Of a stretch of 64,000 nt of DNA, positions 34,718-48,100 are shown in pieces. A program made the translations under genes and the position numbers. Each line of letters opens with the position of its first letter. The stretch's first letter is position 1. Below the pieces are notes generated by a model. It was not told the origin of the DNA. It searched no databases and saw nothing but the letters and a program-made list of their open reading frames with translations. Origin of the DNA: Owenia fusiformis (lineage: Eukaryota; Annelida; Polychaeta; Sabellida; Oweniidae); contig CAIIXF020000004.1 in NCBI GenBank assembly GCA_903813345.2, positions 17,655,513 to 17,719,512 on the forward strand. The letters are read 5' to 3'.

Positions 34718-37169
34718 TTACAACTCTCTATATTTAGAGACATATTCCACATAGCTCTCAGCAAACTTGACCTTGTTCTCATCTAGCTTTCTCCTGATAT
34801 CAACCGCAGTCTCATCTAACCCTTTCATGGTATTCAGGGACATATTCTTTCTATCCTGCTCCCAGTTTGTGATCACAAAACAACCAAAAAATTCTCGCCA
34901 AAAGTTTCGATTCAGACCCCGAACATCACAGAGGTGTGTCAGATGAGTAAATTGGTCGTATGTGAGATAGCCATCCATTTCGTGCAACATCTGGAAGATA
35001 AGTCGGGAATCAGGTTGTGGAGAACTCAGTTCAGATTCAATTTGAGGGATTAAACTGTTTGGGATATTGTTTGTTTCCAGAATGGTCTCCATGGCAACTG
35101 TCTCTAGATGGTTGAATTCTCTCTGTTGTTGCTTTGGTTTTATCTGGGTTGCTGGCCTCATTTTCAAAGTGCTCTCTATGGGCTCTAATTGTTCTATTAA
35201 ATCTGACATATCCATGTTTGGGTTTGTATAAGAATCAACCTGGCCCTGAACTCTGGATTGACCTAGAATAGTGAGAACTCTAAGCTCCGCCTCTTTCCAC
35301 TTTGACATTATCTCATCAACACTCTCTAGTGACTTCACAGCATCACATAGCGATTTACAGGTCTCTAAGGCTAGACGCAATTTTTGAAGCTCTACTTTAC
35401 GAGCATCAAAATCATTAATAACAATCCCTCTTCGAGTTTTGACACTGTCCAAAATTTCAGTTTCCTTACTATGAATTTCACTCACAATAGAATCCACCCT
35501 TTGTTTTATGTCATCAGTTGCCATGACAACACTAGCATCAACTTTCTCAATTGTACGATTAATGTGTGATAATGCATCAATGTTATCTTTCAGCGCATTG
35601 TCGATGCTAGCGATTTTCTTGTCAATGTTTCTGAGTGTCATCTTGTGGGCTGTTGCGATTGGTTGAAAGTTGTGGTTGAGTTTTCGACAGTAAAGCGTCT
35701 CACATGTTGCACAAACAGACCTGGAAGTAGATTAAACAAATATTATTTAATGAGAGGAATGAAATATTGGTGTTACTTCAATATGATATTAACCATAGGC
35801 TTTCAATTATCAAGTTGAAAGCCCTGCATGTATTAACTAATAATGTAATTAGTGACTAGTAATGTAATCAAGGACTTAAGCTTGAATGACCATTGAATTT
35901 GTTTAAGTTACAGCGTAAAAAAGCTTCTTAACACAGAATTTTTGAGGGGATACACAGTAGGCCTTTTGTCAAAAGTCTAACAAAGCAATTTAACACTGCT
36001 GTACAATACATTTTTACCATTATCTATGATAACAACTTTCTGGGAACATTTATCACTAGTAATCATTAACCTAAACGTCACATCAATGAGAATGTCCACA
36101 TGTTGTTTTTGAGTATTTTATTTTCTAGCTGTTATCTTAATTATCTCAGTGATTAAATGTTTATAATGAAAATATTGGAGTTCAATTGGATCTCATCAAA
36201 TAAATAGAACATGATCATCAAATAATAGTCTAGGGTGAAAACTGTACATTTATTTATCATATCCTTCTGCACCTGTTTAAAAAGCATAATTATAAATCCT
36301 TTATGGGAAATATACCCATGATTCTTACACATTTCTTATATTTTTTTGAATAAGTCATATTTTAAGACTCAACGGCAAGATAATTTTCTCATTTTTATAT
36401 CCATAATAAACAAATCAAAATACAAACAAATGTTGAACATAGAATTGATCACTCTATCTTTATGTCAAAAAATGATTTTATTATAATTAATTGTTATTGA
36501 TAACTGATTACATTTTACAAAGTTTTACACTTAAACACCAATGCAATACTGATATCAATAACGGTCTAAAGATAAAATATAATTATGTCAACCAACTGTT
36601 TCTTTGTTATAAATACTGATCATTTTGAAAGAACATAAATATTGCCCCAATATTTTAATGTATATATCTTAACAAAATTATTTTTAATTTCCATGATACT
36701 TCAATACATTAGTCGAGCCTAAATGCAGGACTTCAATCAAGTTGTTATAATTAACTTAATTGATAACTTAATTAATGGTTACAAGCAACAAACAATCAAA
36801 CAACATTAAAACAAATTGTTTTTACCTTGTGCATTCCTCACAGAAATCTACAAGTAACACCCCGGGATGTATTCCGCATTCCTGTTTTCTCATTCTCTCA
36901 CCAGAAACACCTTTCTTGGAGGAACTAGATGAGCTATCTGGTAACTGGCTCATGATATAAAAGTTCGTCTGGAGGTTCTTGATATCTTCTGAGCATAGAT
37001 TATGTGCTTTTCGACATACAGGGCAATTCACTTTGCTCCCTCTGCTTGTTAGGTTCTGGATACACTCTATGCAGAAAGAATGGTGACATGGCAAGAGTTT
37101 AGGTTGCCTGCCAGGAGTGTACTCTTCAAAACATACTTGACAGGTGAATATGTCCTCAGCATCACACAT
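34718..37169 (-). CDS. TRIM/RBCC-type RING E3 ligase-like protein
   Basis: Two coding exons, 36826-37169 and 34718-35720, joined GT/AG in phase, give 448 aa. RING C3HC4: C10, C13, C28, H30, C33, C36, C49, C52. A serine run (79-84) follows. The B-box is formed across the junction: C98, H101, C110, C113, then C118, C121 and histidines at 131 and 140, spaced more widely than usual. A long charged helical stretch follows, likely the coiled coil (about 142-260). The C-terminus (about 320-448, with FWREFFGCFVITNWE) matches no B30.2/SPRY or NHL repeat that I recognise. Family members are ubiquitin ligases, often in innate immunity or cytoskeletal control; no substrate can be inferred. The ATG at 37169 follows an acceptor (TAATTTTCAG) by seven bases, so a non-coding leader exon is expected upstream. 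Confidence 0.88.
35721..36825 (-). other. Intron of the TRIM-like gene
   Basis: About 1.1 kb of AT-rich sequence with a GTAAAA donor at the 36825 side and a CTTCCAG acceptor at the 35721 side. No repeat or gene seen. Confidence 0.7.
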
Positions 37170-37204
37170 GGTGAACTGAAAATTAGAAAACATGTACCAA
37201 GTGA

Positions 37205-37450
37205 GGTGGAAAAATATTGAAGTAGAGGTGGGCAGATTTGGATGAGAAAATATAGGTTAAGGAGGGCAGATTTGGAAGGAAAATATAAATTAAGGAGGGC
37301 AGAGTTAGTTGGAAAAATATAAGTTAAGGAGAAATTGGAAAAATATTGAAGTTGAGAAGGACAGATTTGGAAGGAATATTTGAGTTAAGGAGGGCAGATT
37401 TGGAGGGAAATGGTGAGTTAAGGAGGGCAGAGATGGATGTAAGGTTCAGG
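37205..37450. repeat. ~35-45 bp tandem repeat upstream of the TRIM coding start
   Basis: About six degenerate units with TTAAGGAGGGCAGATTTGGA and AAAATAT. It lies in the presumed leader intron of the TRIM-like gene. Confidence 0.7.
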
Positions 37451-37679
37451 AGGACTGAGTTGGAGGAAAAGAGTTTGATGTTAATAAGAGTTTAAGGTAA
37501 ACTAGGGTATATATAAGAAATGAGTTAAGGATTTGAATAAAAAGAGTTAAGCACAAAGAACATAAGAGTTGGATGAGAAAATAATCACTAGATTAATATA
37601 ATAGTATGTCAATTTCAGATTAAGGTAGGCAAAGTTGGATGTAATTAGATTATATCTAAGAATTGTGATATCAAGGACA

Positions 37680-37925
37680 CACCATTGGTCGACATCTGAA
37701 TCCCATTTGTACGAATACCAATCGTCCAGATCCCAATGGTCCGAATCCCATTGGGATCTGAATCCCAATAGTCCATGTCCAAATGGTCCGAATCTCAATG
37801 GTCTGAATCGCAACCGTCTATATATCATTCATCCTAATCCCAATGGTCTGAATCCCATTCATCCTAATTCCAATGGTCCGAATTCCAAGCATCCGAATCC
37901 CCATGGTCAGAATTCGAAAATAAAG
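37680..37925. repeat. ~15 bp tandem repeat (CCCAATGGTCTGAAT type)
   Basis: Roughly fifteen degenerate units with CCAATGGTC-GAATCCCA. Some adjacent units are inverted (CATTGGGATCTGAATCCCAAT). Related motifs reappear at 38360-38440 (GGGATTCAGACAAATGGGA). Confidence 0.7.
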
Positions 37926-39035
37926 AAACGTCAATATAATATTTAATTTAAATATCATGATAAAAAGACTTAATGCATAACATTTTCTCTAAATGTATCC
38001 AAAACCTGCATTTAATTCCTTTGATGAAATCTGTATGTATAATGTTTCTCTCTTTAAGTGCAGATACATGTAGGGGTATGGCTAACATGAAAATGAGGCT
38101 TTTGTATGTTGAATATATGCATCTAATTTTAACATTCAAATTAAAGAATCAGTAAGTCCGTAAATTTACAATTAAATGAGGCACTTTTCTGTTGAATATG
38201 AAGAATACAAAGTGTAAAATGCTATATGTAATATTTCCAATAAACATGGCTAAACGGGCAATCTATTTTATTCAATAATCACAAATCAACATGATGTTTT
38301 ATATTCCACATTCACACATTTCTTGCATCTTTATCTTGATTTAAAATAAAGCGTTAATAGATTTGGATGAATGGGATTCTGACAAATGGGATTCAGACAA
38401 ATGGGACTCAGACTATTGAGATTTGGATAAAATTGGAATTTGGACGAAAGATTTATGAGGATTTCTTAGGATTTAAAAAAATTTGATCCCACAGACAAAT
38501 CTTTGGATCTGACCCTGAGAATATGATGCAAATATACTATAGATCTTTATATACATGGCTCAACATGCCCCAGATATGATATCTTTTGCTACTGATAACA
38601 AAAATAAAATTCTCCGGTCAACTAATATGTTTAAAGATAAAAAGTTAATATTTCCACTCACTGGCGGATCCAAGAGCCACATTACAATTAAGGAAAAAAT
38701 GTTAGGCCCGTTTGTGAAAATTTGGCCTAAAATAGGCCCAAAAGGCCAAGTTTTGCCCAATTTTTCTTTGAAGGACCTCAAATATGTGCCTTTTTTGGGG
38801 CCCTAATTTCTTTTTTGGGGCCCTAATTTTTTTTCTGGGCCGACCCAAGGGATCCTGCCACCAAGCTTATGAAAATAAAATCTTTTTGGGAAAAAGCTAA
38901 CAAATAACCAAGTCTTCAAACGTTTTATCAGAAAATAACATTGGCATGTGCCCCGACTGCATTCTAGTTTAAAAGGCTAGCCCATGATAAAACAAAAACT
39001 CCCTAAATATATAAAATGGTGTAAAATAATCCTAC

Positions 39036-39150
39036 CTTGGTACACTTTCTTCGTAAACAAATCTTATCACTCCACAATAGATGTACAGTATAAACGCCGT
39101 GCAGTAAACGAATCCCTGGAAATTCTCGTTCAACTCTAAACACTGCTATA
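39036..39150 (-). other. Possible non-coding leader exon of the TRIM-like gene
   Basis: On the minus strand GTACCAAG is followed by GTAGGA, a plausible 5' splice site, in a less AT-rich stretch about 1.9 kb upstream of the coding start acceptor. The exon's 5' limit is unknown. Weak inference. Confidence 0.3.
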
Positions 39151-41171
39151 ACGTTTTAATTGTAACCCAAATTATCAAGTTTATATTATTTTTGCTTATA
39201 TCTATTATTAATACATCTTCATACAATGCTGTCATTTCTCTCTTTGCGACCAGGCACTCGAAAAATTATTGCAAATCTGAATATCACTGAAATATTTTTG
39301 TTTATTTTTTTGCAAGTTGAGACGTGTTAGAAAATTATATTGACCGATCAACAAATTTTGGAATAGACGGTCGTCAATTTCGGCGAAATTTATCTTAATC
39401 TTGATTCAAAAATCCTTCTATCACTAAATGAGTATCACAAAGTCACATCACTTAGTTTATTTCTATTTTTATACTTCAATTATTTGCAAATTTAATAATG
39501 TTGATGGATTAGTAAACCTGTTCAATTTAGAAATTGCACTGCACGAAACAATGTTTGTTTACATTTTGTCCCGGGAAAGTTGACAGGCAAGGGCTTGTTC
39601 GACAACTATAAGCGTCTGGGAATGACTCATACATGGCAACTTAGGTCAAGTTGACATACACTAACAGTATTATAGAGCAAATCAAACTGCGAATCATTTA
39701 TAAACATATGTTAATTTTTCAATATACTCGCTGTATTATTTGCACCCATTAATATGACACAAAGGCATTTTAAAAAATACGTTGTCATTGTCAAAATATG
39801 AGATGAGTTTTAATAAAATTATTTTAATATTCCTCTCAATATTGTTCTCATGCTTATTTCAACTTACTTGATATTATATTAAATGTAACATATTTGATAT
39901 TGTATTTATAATGGAACACTTCAAATTCTAAAAAGCTTAAGTTGTGCATTTGATAGCATGCGATGATGTAATGTTAAAGGGGAGGGGGTCACAAAACTAC
40001 AATGAAGTTCAAGTGTTACCATAAACAAAAATATAACTTGAATGTATCTCAAAGATAATTGTACCATAATGTCGTGAAAAGTAGTTTATTTCAAGTAGAG
40101 TAGGGGATTTCTGTAGGAAGACAACTCCATGAAGCATAAAATATTCTCAAGGTCAGACCCTATTGCATTAGATAGATCTCATGAAAATGTATATTAACAG
40201 ACAAACAAATATAGTATTGCTTACTTTAGAATTTATTAATTAAATTTTTTCAGCCTACATTTATTTGTATAAAACTTTTCTTTCATTCATATGTTTTATT
40301 TAATGAGCATAATAGCAACCTAGGATGCAGAAAATAATTCTTTGAACTGACATGACAAATGGTATTCACTGGCCTTGGTTTACAGTTTCTGAAGACAATT
40401 TTCAAAGCCAATGTCTAAACATGTCAATAATTTCATGCAAATAAACAAAAGATTAGTCGCTACAATATATTCAACAGTTTTTCCAGGTACCTATATTTAC
40501 AATTCATAAGCCCAATATATACATGTACAAGCATCACCATGACAACACATATATACACAAATATTTGTTTTACGCACAACCTCAGAGTACAAGTGGTTTG
40601 CCATTACTATTAATTCAAGTAAACTATTCAAATTGAATTGAATAGTTTGTCAAAAGTATTAAATTCTCCAAAAACACCTACATAGAATACAACAGATACA
40701 GTCTTGTAAAAGAAACATGAAATCCAGATAAATTTCCCTGTTGCTCGAAAAACTGTAAACATTAAATCAAAGATTTAAGACTATAAAACATCACTTTCAA
40801 TAATCATTACATGTAATCAGCAATATGGCTACAACAGGCTTATAATTATGTATCATACTTTTTCCAGAGTGAAGCGATGAATTAAAATATAAATATTTGC
40901 CAAAGAATTAAGTTGACTCTATTTCAAGTTTGAAAAACTTTTATTTTATAGAAATGGCACAATAAAAATAATTTCTTTCGATGAAACTAAGTGAAAGTAG
41001 GGTGGTTACTTATTCTTTGACAAACAAAGATATTACGAAAATATTCATCAGTAACACACTGAATTCACAAAGGAACGTCATCTCTATTATTGGGGATAAT
41101 TAGCCATAAAATCCCTCACTTAATATGATTATCATAATTAACATTCGCAGAGATCATTGTAAACATTTCTA

Positions 41172-41268
41172 TAAAACCTGTCTAACTGGAACACTTTCGT
41201 ACCTCTAAAAATGTTCCACCAACAGAGGTGACCCACTTCGAGAGATGTTCCACTTTACAGGTTTCACT
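41172..41268. repeat. Decayed ~100 bp pogo-like MITE
   Basis: AAAACCTGT at left and ACAGGTTTCACT at right with GGAACACTT and TGTTCCAC motifs inside, a degenerate member of the 34164-34317 family. A second fragment with GTACAGTAAAATCTG lies near 41433. Confidence 0.55.
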
Positions 41269-42599
41269 TTTCTATCTTGTATATATTAAGATTTAATTTA
41301 TCTATCTCATTACAGGTGTCTATGATTTTATAGATTTTACAATACATCAATGTCTTAAATAAAAGAGATAGTATGCCACGTAAATATATAATACACTTTT
41401 CATCATTCTTACATAATATTTTCTCAGTACAGTAAAATCTGTTTAAGCAGACACTACATTGCAGTGATAAACGCAAGTTTTAATGTACTTGGAATGTTTC
41501 AGATAAGGCCAAGACATTGTTTGTTTTGCACCCAATCATATTTAGAGATAGAGCTAATATGATATAATATACATGTATGCTGCCATCTTTAGCAACTATG
41601 AGGAAAATACTGTTCACTAGAAATAGTTAAGTTCATATGCAAGAACAAGTCAATATTATTCATTTAAAAGCATATTTCACACACTTTTCTATCAATAAAT
41701 AATAATGATGGGATGTAAAACAAATTTCATCTTTGTCTTGGCCTCAGTTGAGTATAATCTATATAGTCATTGGTACATTGACACCTAGATCAGTAGATAT
41801 ACTTCAGACCATCATTTTCTCAACGTTAGAGAACACAGTCTTCTGTCAGTACCTTTCTTAGCAAGGCAAGGATGTTTGGAGTAGGCCTCAGAATGTCATT
41901 TTTGAGGCATTCATCTTTATTTGCTCTCAAATATATGTTTGTCCCTAGATTTGTCTTTAACCTCACTCTTAATACAACTTTGCACTCTAAATTACATCCA
42001 AATTACATCATTGCCAACCTATCTCTTTACTGTAATTAGAAACTCCAATAAAATTAAATTATCTGCATAAAAATGAATTACAAATGTGCACAGCAATTAC
42101 CAGTCATTTTCTCTACATTCAATGTTTTTAGGGACTGATTCAACTCCAGAAATGAAAACTGAATAAAACTGTATTGAAGAAACTACCCCAAATACAGTTT
42201 TTCTAAAAATATCCATCTGATGATCTGTCTTTTTAGAAAGATTAGGCTACAGAAAATTTTTTGACCTAAAAACCTACAAATAAAAGATGAAGCAACAGTA
42301 CTGTATATTTTACAAGTACATGTATCTTCCTGGAAAATGGCTTTCTTCAATACAGATAATTCTACTGTTATATCTTGCTATATTAGCTGTTAGTGTTTCA
42401 TGGGAATAAGCCTTCAGTAGTCTATAGTAATCCATTCATCATAGACCTTGTGAAGTCAGTGGTTTTACAATCATTTACATCAATGTTTAGTCATTATTAA
42501 CGTAATCACTTTGCACATTCTTGTTCATCATAAATAATATCAGCAATATTTACATTTAAAGTGCACTGTTATAATCAGTTCATGATTATGCATCACAGC

Positions 42600-43870
42600 T
42601 AGAAATTTCAATTGGCAAATTTCTGATGCAACTTTTTACAGATTTATTGTAACTATTAGGCTGTATTTTTGGAACTACACGTGGTGCGTTTGCTGGCGCA
42701 GAACTTAATGAGTCTTGCCAGCAGGTATCAAGAAAAAGAACAACAAGCTCCACAATGTAAATTACATGCTCACATGTTTTTAACAATAAAAGTTCATCCA
42801 ACGCACTTAAACCTTTTATACGGCAGTGCAAAATTTCCCAGTAGACTTGTTCCGGTGAATCACTGGTGCACCACAGGAGTACCATTGAAACAAACTTTGG
42901 TGTCTTAGTATGCTTGGATGAGTTGTTTTTGTTAAAAATATGCGACCATGCAATTCATACCGTCCATTGATCTTTTTCATGAAGATTCAAAAATACAACC
43001 TAAGGCTACTTTGACAGATTCTAATAAGCTAATCTTGAGATTTTTGGCATTCAACAGCCGTTTAATTTGGTGTATTTGGGCTAAGTTCAAGTTGATACAT
43101 GATATTAATACCAGCCACTATATGCACTATATGTCAGCAATATGATCTTCATTTTGTTCCCACAACCTTTGAGGCAATCAATTTTGAGCTTTGTACTGCG
43201 CTTTTGAATTGCCTGCCCGCGGCAGTGGTGCATTGTGTAACAGGTGATGAGATTTCCCCCAGTTATCAAGAAAGAACAAAAAGCCCCCGTAGTGCAAATT
43301 ACATGGTCGCTTGTTTTCAACAAAACAAAATGTGCACACTAACACTCACATAATTCTTTTGAAAGACATCATGGTTTATTGCAATCAATCTCCTGTGGTG
43401 CACTAGCAACAAGCTGGCGCGGCTGACACACGCGAGCATCCGAAAAGGTTGCCACAGCGTAATTAGCGGTTTAACCTCTTAAATACCAGCCTCTAAAAAG
43501 GGTTTGAAACCAGAGCATTTTTCATTTTTTGCCAGTTTTTTTTATATTTACATCTAAAAACGCAATAGTTGATGTTTGATTTCATAAGAATAGTAAACAT
43601 GGACCCATTACATTCATTTTAAAACATAATTTGTGAAGATTGGATAAAAATTGCCAAAATTAGAGCAGTTTTAGTGAAAAATTCTGTGACAGATATATCT
43701 GTCGCTCTGGGTCCCAAATGGGTTTCATTTGTGACGGATATATCCGTCACTCTGGGTATTCAAGAGGTTAAGTGGGCCTGAATGAACAGTTTTTGTTGAA
43801 AACATGTGAGCATGTAATTTGCAACGTATGGGTCCATTGTTCTTTTTCATGATACCTCGAGGGAATATTT
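42600..43870. repeat. Cluster of four related segments in alternating orientation
   Basis: A ~90 base block with GTATCA-GAAA-AGAACAA, AATTACATG-TC-C-TGTTTT and AACAAAA occurs near 42722-42800 and 43255-43335 in one orientation, and near 42905-42990 and 43785-43865 in the other. This suggests one inverted-repeat element inserted twice or duplicated. The TTAA element at 43475-43767 has inserted inside the cluster. Confidence 0.55.
43475..43767. mobile_element. 293 bp piggyBac-like MITE with TTAA target site
   Basis: Inverted ends CCTCTTAAATACC and GGTATTCAAGAGG are flanked by TTAA on both sides (43471-43474 and 43768-43771), the signature of piggyBac-type (or Kolobok-type) insertion. Two palindromes, ACAGATATATCTGT and GTGACGGATATATCCGTCAC, lie near the right end around the repeated CTCTGGGT. 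No coding capacity. Confidence 0.8.
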
Positions 43871-44267
43871 ATTAAATATTATGCAATGTACTTCCCTCGG
43901 GCAGTTCAAAAATGCACCCTTGATGTAAATTGTTATATTTGTCAAAATGAAGCAGGTACCAAATGAAGCAGTTACAGTATGTAAAATGAATACATTTACA
44001 ATACAAAGGCAGTATGTAGATATTGCACTTCAATACCCTATATAACAAACATTTATATTGCCTGCACACTTCAAAGCAGAAAATCAAACTTACCATGGTA
44101 ACAATTAAATAATAAAAATAAAAACAATTAAAAAAGAAAATTAAACTTACCATGGTAAAATAACATAATAAAAATTAAACTTAAAACATTCTAAATCCAC
44201 TTCTTGTGCCTCACTAAAAACTCTACAATAAATCACAGCATTATTACGGATAAACTATGACATGTAT

Positions 44268-44474
44268 CAGGCCTGTAGCCAGGATATTTGCCAAGGGGGG
44301 GGGGGGGGTCACTTTTGGAAAAATTCCAGTGGGTGTTCACTTTAGACAATTTTGGTCAAAAAATGGCCAAAATCATGTGAAAAGGGCTCAGAAAGGGGAA
44401 AAGCTACATGATTTTGAAAGAATTTTTGGCCGGGGGGGGATAAGCTGGAACCCATTGAACTGGCTACGGGCCTG
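44268..44474. mobile_element. 207 bp MITE with CAGGCCTGTAG ends (copy 2)
   Basis: Inverted ends CAGGCCTGTAGCCAG and CTGGCTACGGGCCTG, flanked by identical TGTAT (44263-44267 and 44475-44479). With the 27600-27800 copy this supports a 5 bp target-site duplication. The interior holds poly-G tracts and TTTTGG-CAAAA-ATGGCC motifs. Confidence 0.8.
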
Positions 44475-45199
44475 TGTATGACATAAACCTTTCCTGTAAA
44501 TATCAACAGCTGAGATTATTATGGTGAATTCACCAAAAACTCAAAGATCTCAGAACATGTTGGGTCACTTATTAGATTGCAACTTACTAGCAATTTTGCA
44601 AGATTACTTTTTGGGGGAGTTTTTTGTGAGGCAATGCTCGTGAACATTAAACTTAAAAAATGAATTAATTTTAAACAGTTTTTGTACAATACAAAATCAT
44701 AAGTTTAAAACCTGATGGGTGCATTATATGGAACCCATCAGATATCTATAACCCATAATAAAAAAACAAAACAATATGGCCATATTGGCTAAAACATAAC
44801 ATTAAATTAAATTCCAAAAATCATAAAGAAGACATAATGAGGGATCACTTAGATCTCTTTATCAATGATAAAATATCAAAACTATTTTGTTAAAATATGA
44901 CCCCACCCTGGGGATATCAACTTTGAGAAGTATTTTGTTAGAGACTATGTAATCCTATGTAGCCCTTTCTCCACTTGAATACCCTTTGAACACAATTGTA
45001 AATCCAGCCATTTTGCAAATGAATTTTCCTAAATATGGCTCATCCTAGTCATTATCATGTTAAAGATAATTAAGTACTTTGAACATTAGTTTCATTTGTT
45101 AGTTGTTATGTATTCCATTTCCATGTTGTTTTAAGATGAAGCCATCAGCATCAAACCTTTCGGAGGGCTTTTATGTAGGCATATACAGGATAGTAGATC

Positions 45200-48100
45200 T
45201 TAAGGATGTGCTACACGATGCACGTACTCTGGTGGGTGAAGGTTTCTCTCACTATGTTTAGATCTGTGCAACTCATTGCGGAAATATTCTATTGTCTTAT
45301 TTATACCCAACAGCATATCTACCTGAAAATATAATAAGGTTAAAGACATCAGGCACATAAAAGTTATTCCATCGATGTACATGTAGTTATTTACACTAAA
45401 CTCAAGAGTTGGAAATGTAGATAGATCATCACGAACATGTATTTCCCTTTTTAAATATTCTGGACCTAGATAAAAGTCCATTTTAAAATTGAAAACTTTC
45501 CTGCAATCTGAACAATTTCACTGGACTTCACAAATGAGTTAAACAGTACAGTGCTCGAAAATTACGAGCCATTACGGGCTTTGTTACGGGCATCATGCAG
45601 GTAAGTACAAGGCTAGAGAATTACGAGCTATTACGGGTCTCATTACAGGCGCCGTACAAGCAAGTATGGGGATCGAAAATTATAATTTATTACGGGGCTC
45701 GTTACAGGCACCGTATGGACAAGAACGTGGATTGAAAATTACGAGCTATTACGGGCCTTGTAATAACAAGCTATTACAAGGCTTGAAAATTATAAGCAAT
45801 TACGGGACTCGTAACGAGGCCTGTACAAGATTGTACAGGGCCTGTTGACTCAACGAGCCTCAGACCGGCTTGTACAGGATCCGATGTAATTTGCCTGTGT
45901 ATATACAGACCATAACTTTAGTGTCAATATGATGCATGATAACACTACAAGAGAAATACTGTATAAGTGGTATAAATCCAAGTGGTTTATTTGCCCAATG
46001 TTCAAATTTGATCATTTTCCTTATTTTAATTTTCTTAATGACAAGAAACAACCCATTGGATAACATTATGAAGACAATATTTCGGACATATAATTTTCTG
46101 AACCTGGCAAAATTTGTAAAAACAAGTTCTCTACTGCTCTGCTCTATTGTTAAACTACTCCTAATAAAATGAGTTACCTTTGGTTGCCAGTTTATGTATT
46201 TCTTTGCCCTGGATATGTCTGGCTTCCTTTTCTGTGGGTCATCAGTCATAGCAGGCTTGTTAACAATCTCACTATCACTCCCTGAAACATTAATAAACAT
46301 TACAGGCTCAAAAGCTTAAACTGTAAGTCATGTAGGGAGCGGGACTTAAGTAGGCTGGTTCTCTATCTTACTATCACTTCCTAAAACAATGGAGAAATTG
46401 AGAATGGTACAGGGAAAATCTGGGATGAAGGAAACTGATCCTTGTATATAACCATACGGGTAATATAATAGTTGCATGGATGCAATCAATCAATTTTAAT
46501 GAATAATGTTTCATACACAAAGAAAACTTGATTTCAAAGCTTAATATCAAGACAATAATTGGAACACTAATATTTCTTATTCATATCTTGTAAATGCTCA
46601 AACTGGTATATCACATAAATTGATATCACAATTACTGTTAAAAAAAACTTCAGAAAATAAAAATCATATTTTCAAAGTATGTTTTCAAATTACAGTAAAA
46701 CTTGTAAACAAATACAGAAGACTTTTGAAAGTCATGGTTTCCAATTTGGAAGATGAACACCTCCCATAAGGAACACTTTTTGGAGTTCTATAGGTGTTCT
46801 GCTTCTACAGGTTTATTAGATTGTCATAAACAGAAAATTTAGTCCATTAAAAGACATAGTGAAAGCTGTCAAAATAGAAACAAAAGGAGAAAGTTTGATC
46901 ATACTACTTGTAAGGCATAATATTACAACATGTAACCACCAGATTTACAACATGTCACTACCAGATTTACAACATGTCACCAACTGATTTACAACATGTC
47001 ACCAACTGATTTACAACATGTCACCAACTGATTTACAACATGTCACCACCTGATTTACAACATGTCACCACCTGATTTACAACATGTCACCAACTGATTT
47101 ACAACATGTCACCAACTGATTTACAACATGTCACCACCTGATTTACAACATGTCACCACCTGATTTACAACATGTCACCACCTGATTTACAACATGTCAC
47201 CACCTGATTTACAACATGTCACCAACTGATTTACAACATGTCACCAACTGATTTACAACATGTTACCACCAGATTTAAATTACAAAAGCATGATTTTACA
47301 ACTGGCACCAATAGCGATGCGGGTCACAAGAAATGGTAGTTCCAACAATATGTCAAAATTTCTTGTTGAAGCATGATATGGCATAAATGTCATCCTATGA
47401 AAAAAGCTCATTAGATTAGGTTTTTATTAGAATATGATTGTTGCAATGGAATATGTTATTTAACCATGGCATGATGATTCAGTGGTCAAGCCTTATATGG
47501 TATTCTAATACTTCAATCCTAAAATGTTGAATATTTCAGGCTCAAAATACTTAAGACTTGGTATATGTTATAAAAGGGGAATCAATGTCTTGAATGAGTT
47601 ACAGGTCAACATCTGATTTGCATGTTATGCAAAGAGGTATTATGCAGGATTGTTTATTAAATCGTAAAATAGTGAAAAGTACAGGATTTGGATTGTTATT
47701 TGGCAGGGGAAGTATGTTTACTTACTCTTGCCTGCACTGTCTGCAATATCATAATGTATAGTAATATGAAATGTCAATAGGGGCTTCTATGTAATATCAC
47801 TGGTATCCACTTGGTTATGAAGACGTTATGTCGTTATGGGAAATACTGAGAAATCTTATCATACTTGGAATGTTGTGCAATTTTAACATATCATGGATCG
47901 AATCTCGAACTATATGTGGTAAAATTTCCATATAATTTCATAAAGAATCGAATTATTTTCTTGAAGTAAAATCAATGCGACTGGGTACCATCGCTCGCTA
48001 AAATTTGGGCAATTAAATTAAAAAGGATGTAATTGCTAAAAAGGGCCCTTGCGACATCACAGGCTTGCAACATGCTTGCAATAGCTTGATGAATGACCCC

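Larger units (their letters stand above)
37926..45199. other. Gene-free region between the TRIM-like gene and UXS1
   Basis: No supported coding exon. 38.6-38.9 kb is a low-complexity stretch with repeated GGGGCCCTAAT. 39.2-41.1 kb and 41.5-42.5 kb show nothing beyond AT-rich DNA. 41.17-41.27, 42.6-43.87 and 44.27-44.47 kb hold the repeats listed separately. 44.5-45.2 kb shows nothing. Confidence 0.6.

Noticed and set aside
42586-43353. Several overlapping 65-99 codon frames
   Set aside because: They coincide with the inverted-repeat cluster and contradict each other across copies.
46930-47275. Regular short repeats considered as a CRISPR array
   Set aside because: Units are contiguous without unique spacers and the genome is eukaryotic; it is a minisatellite.
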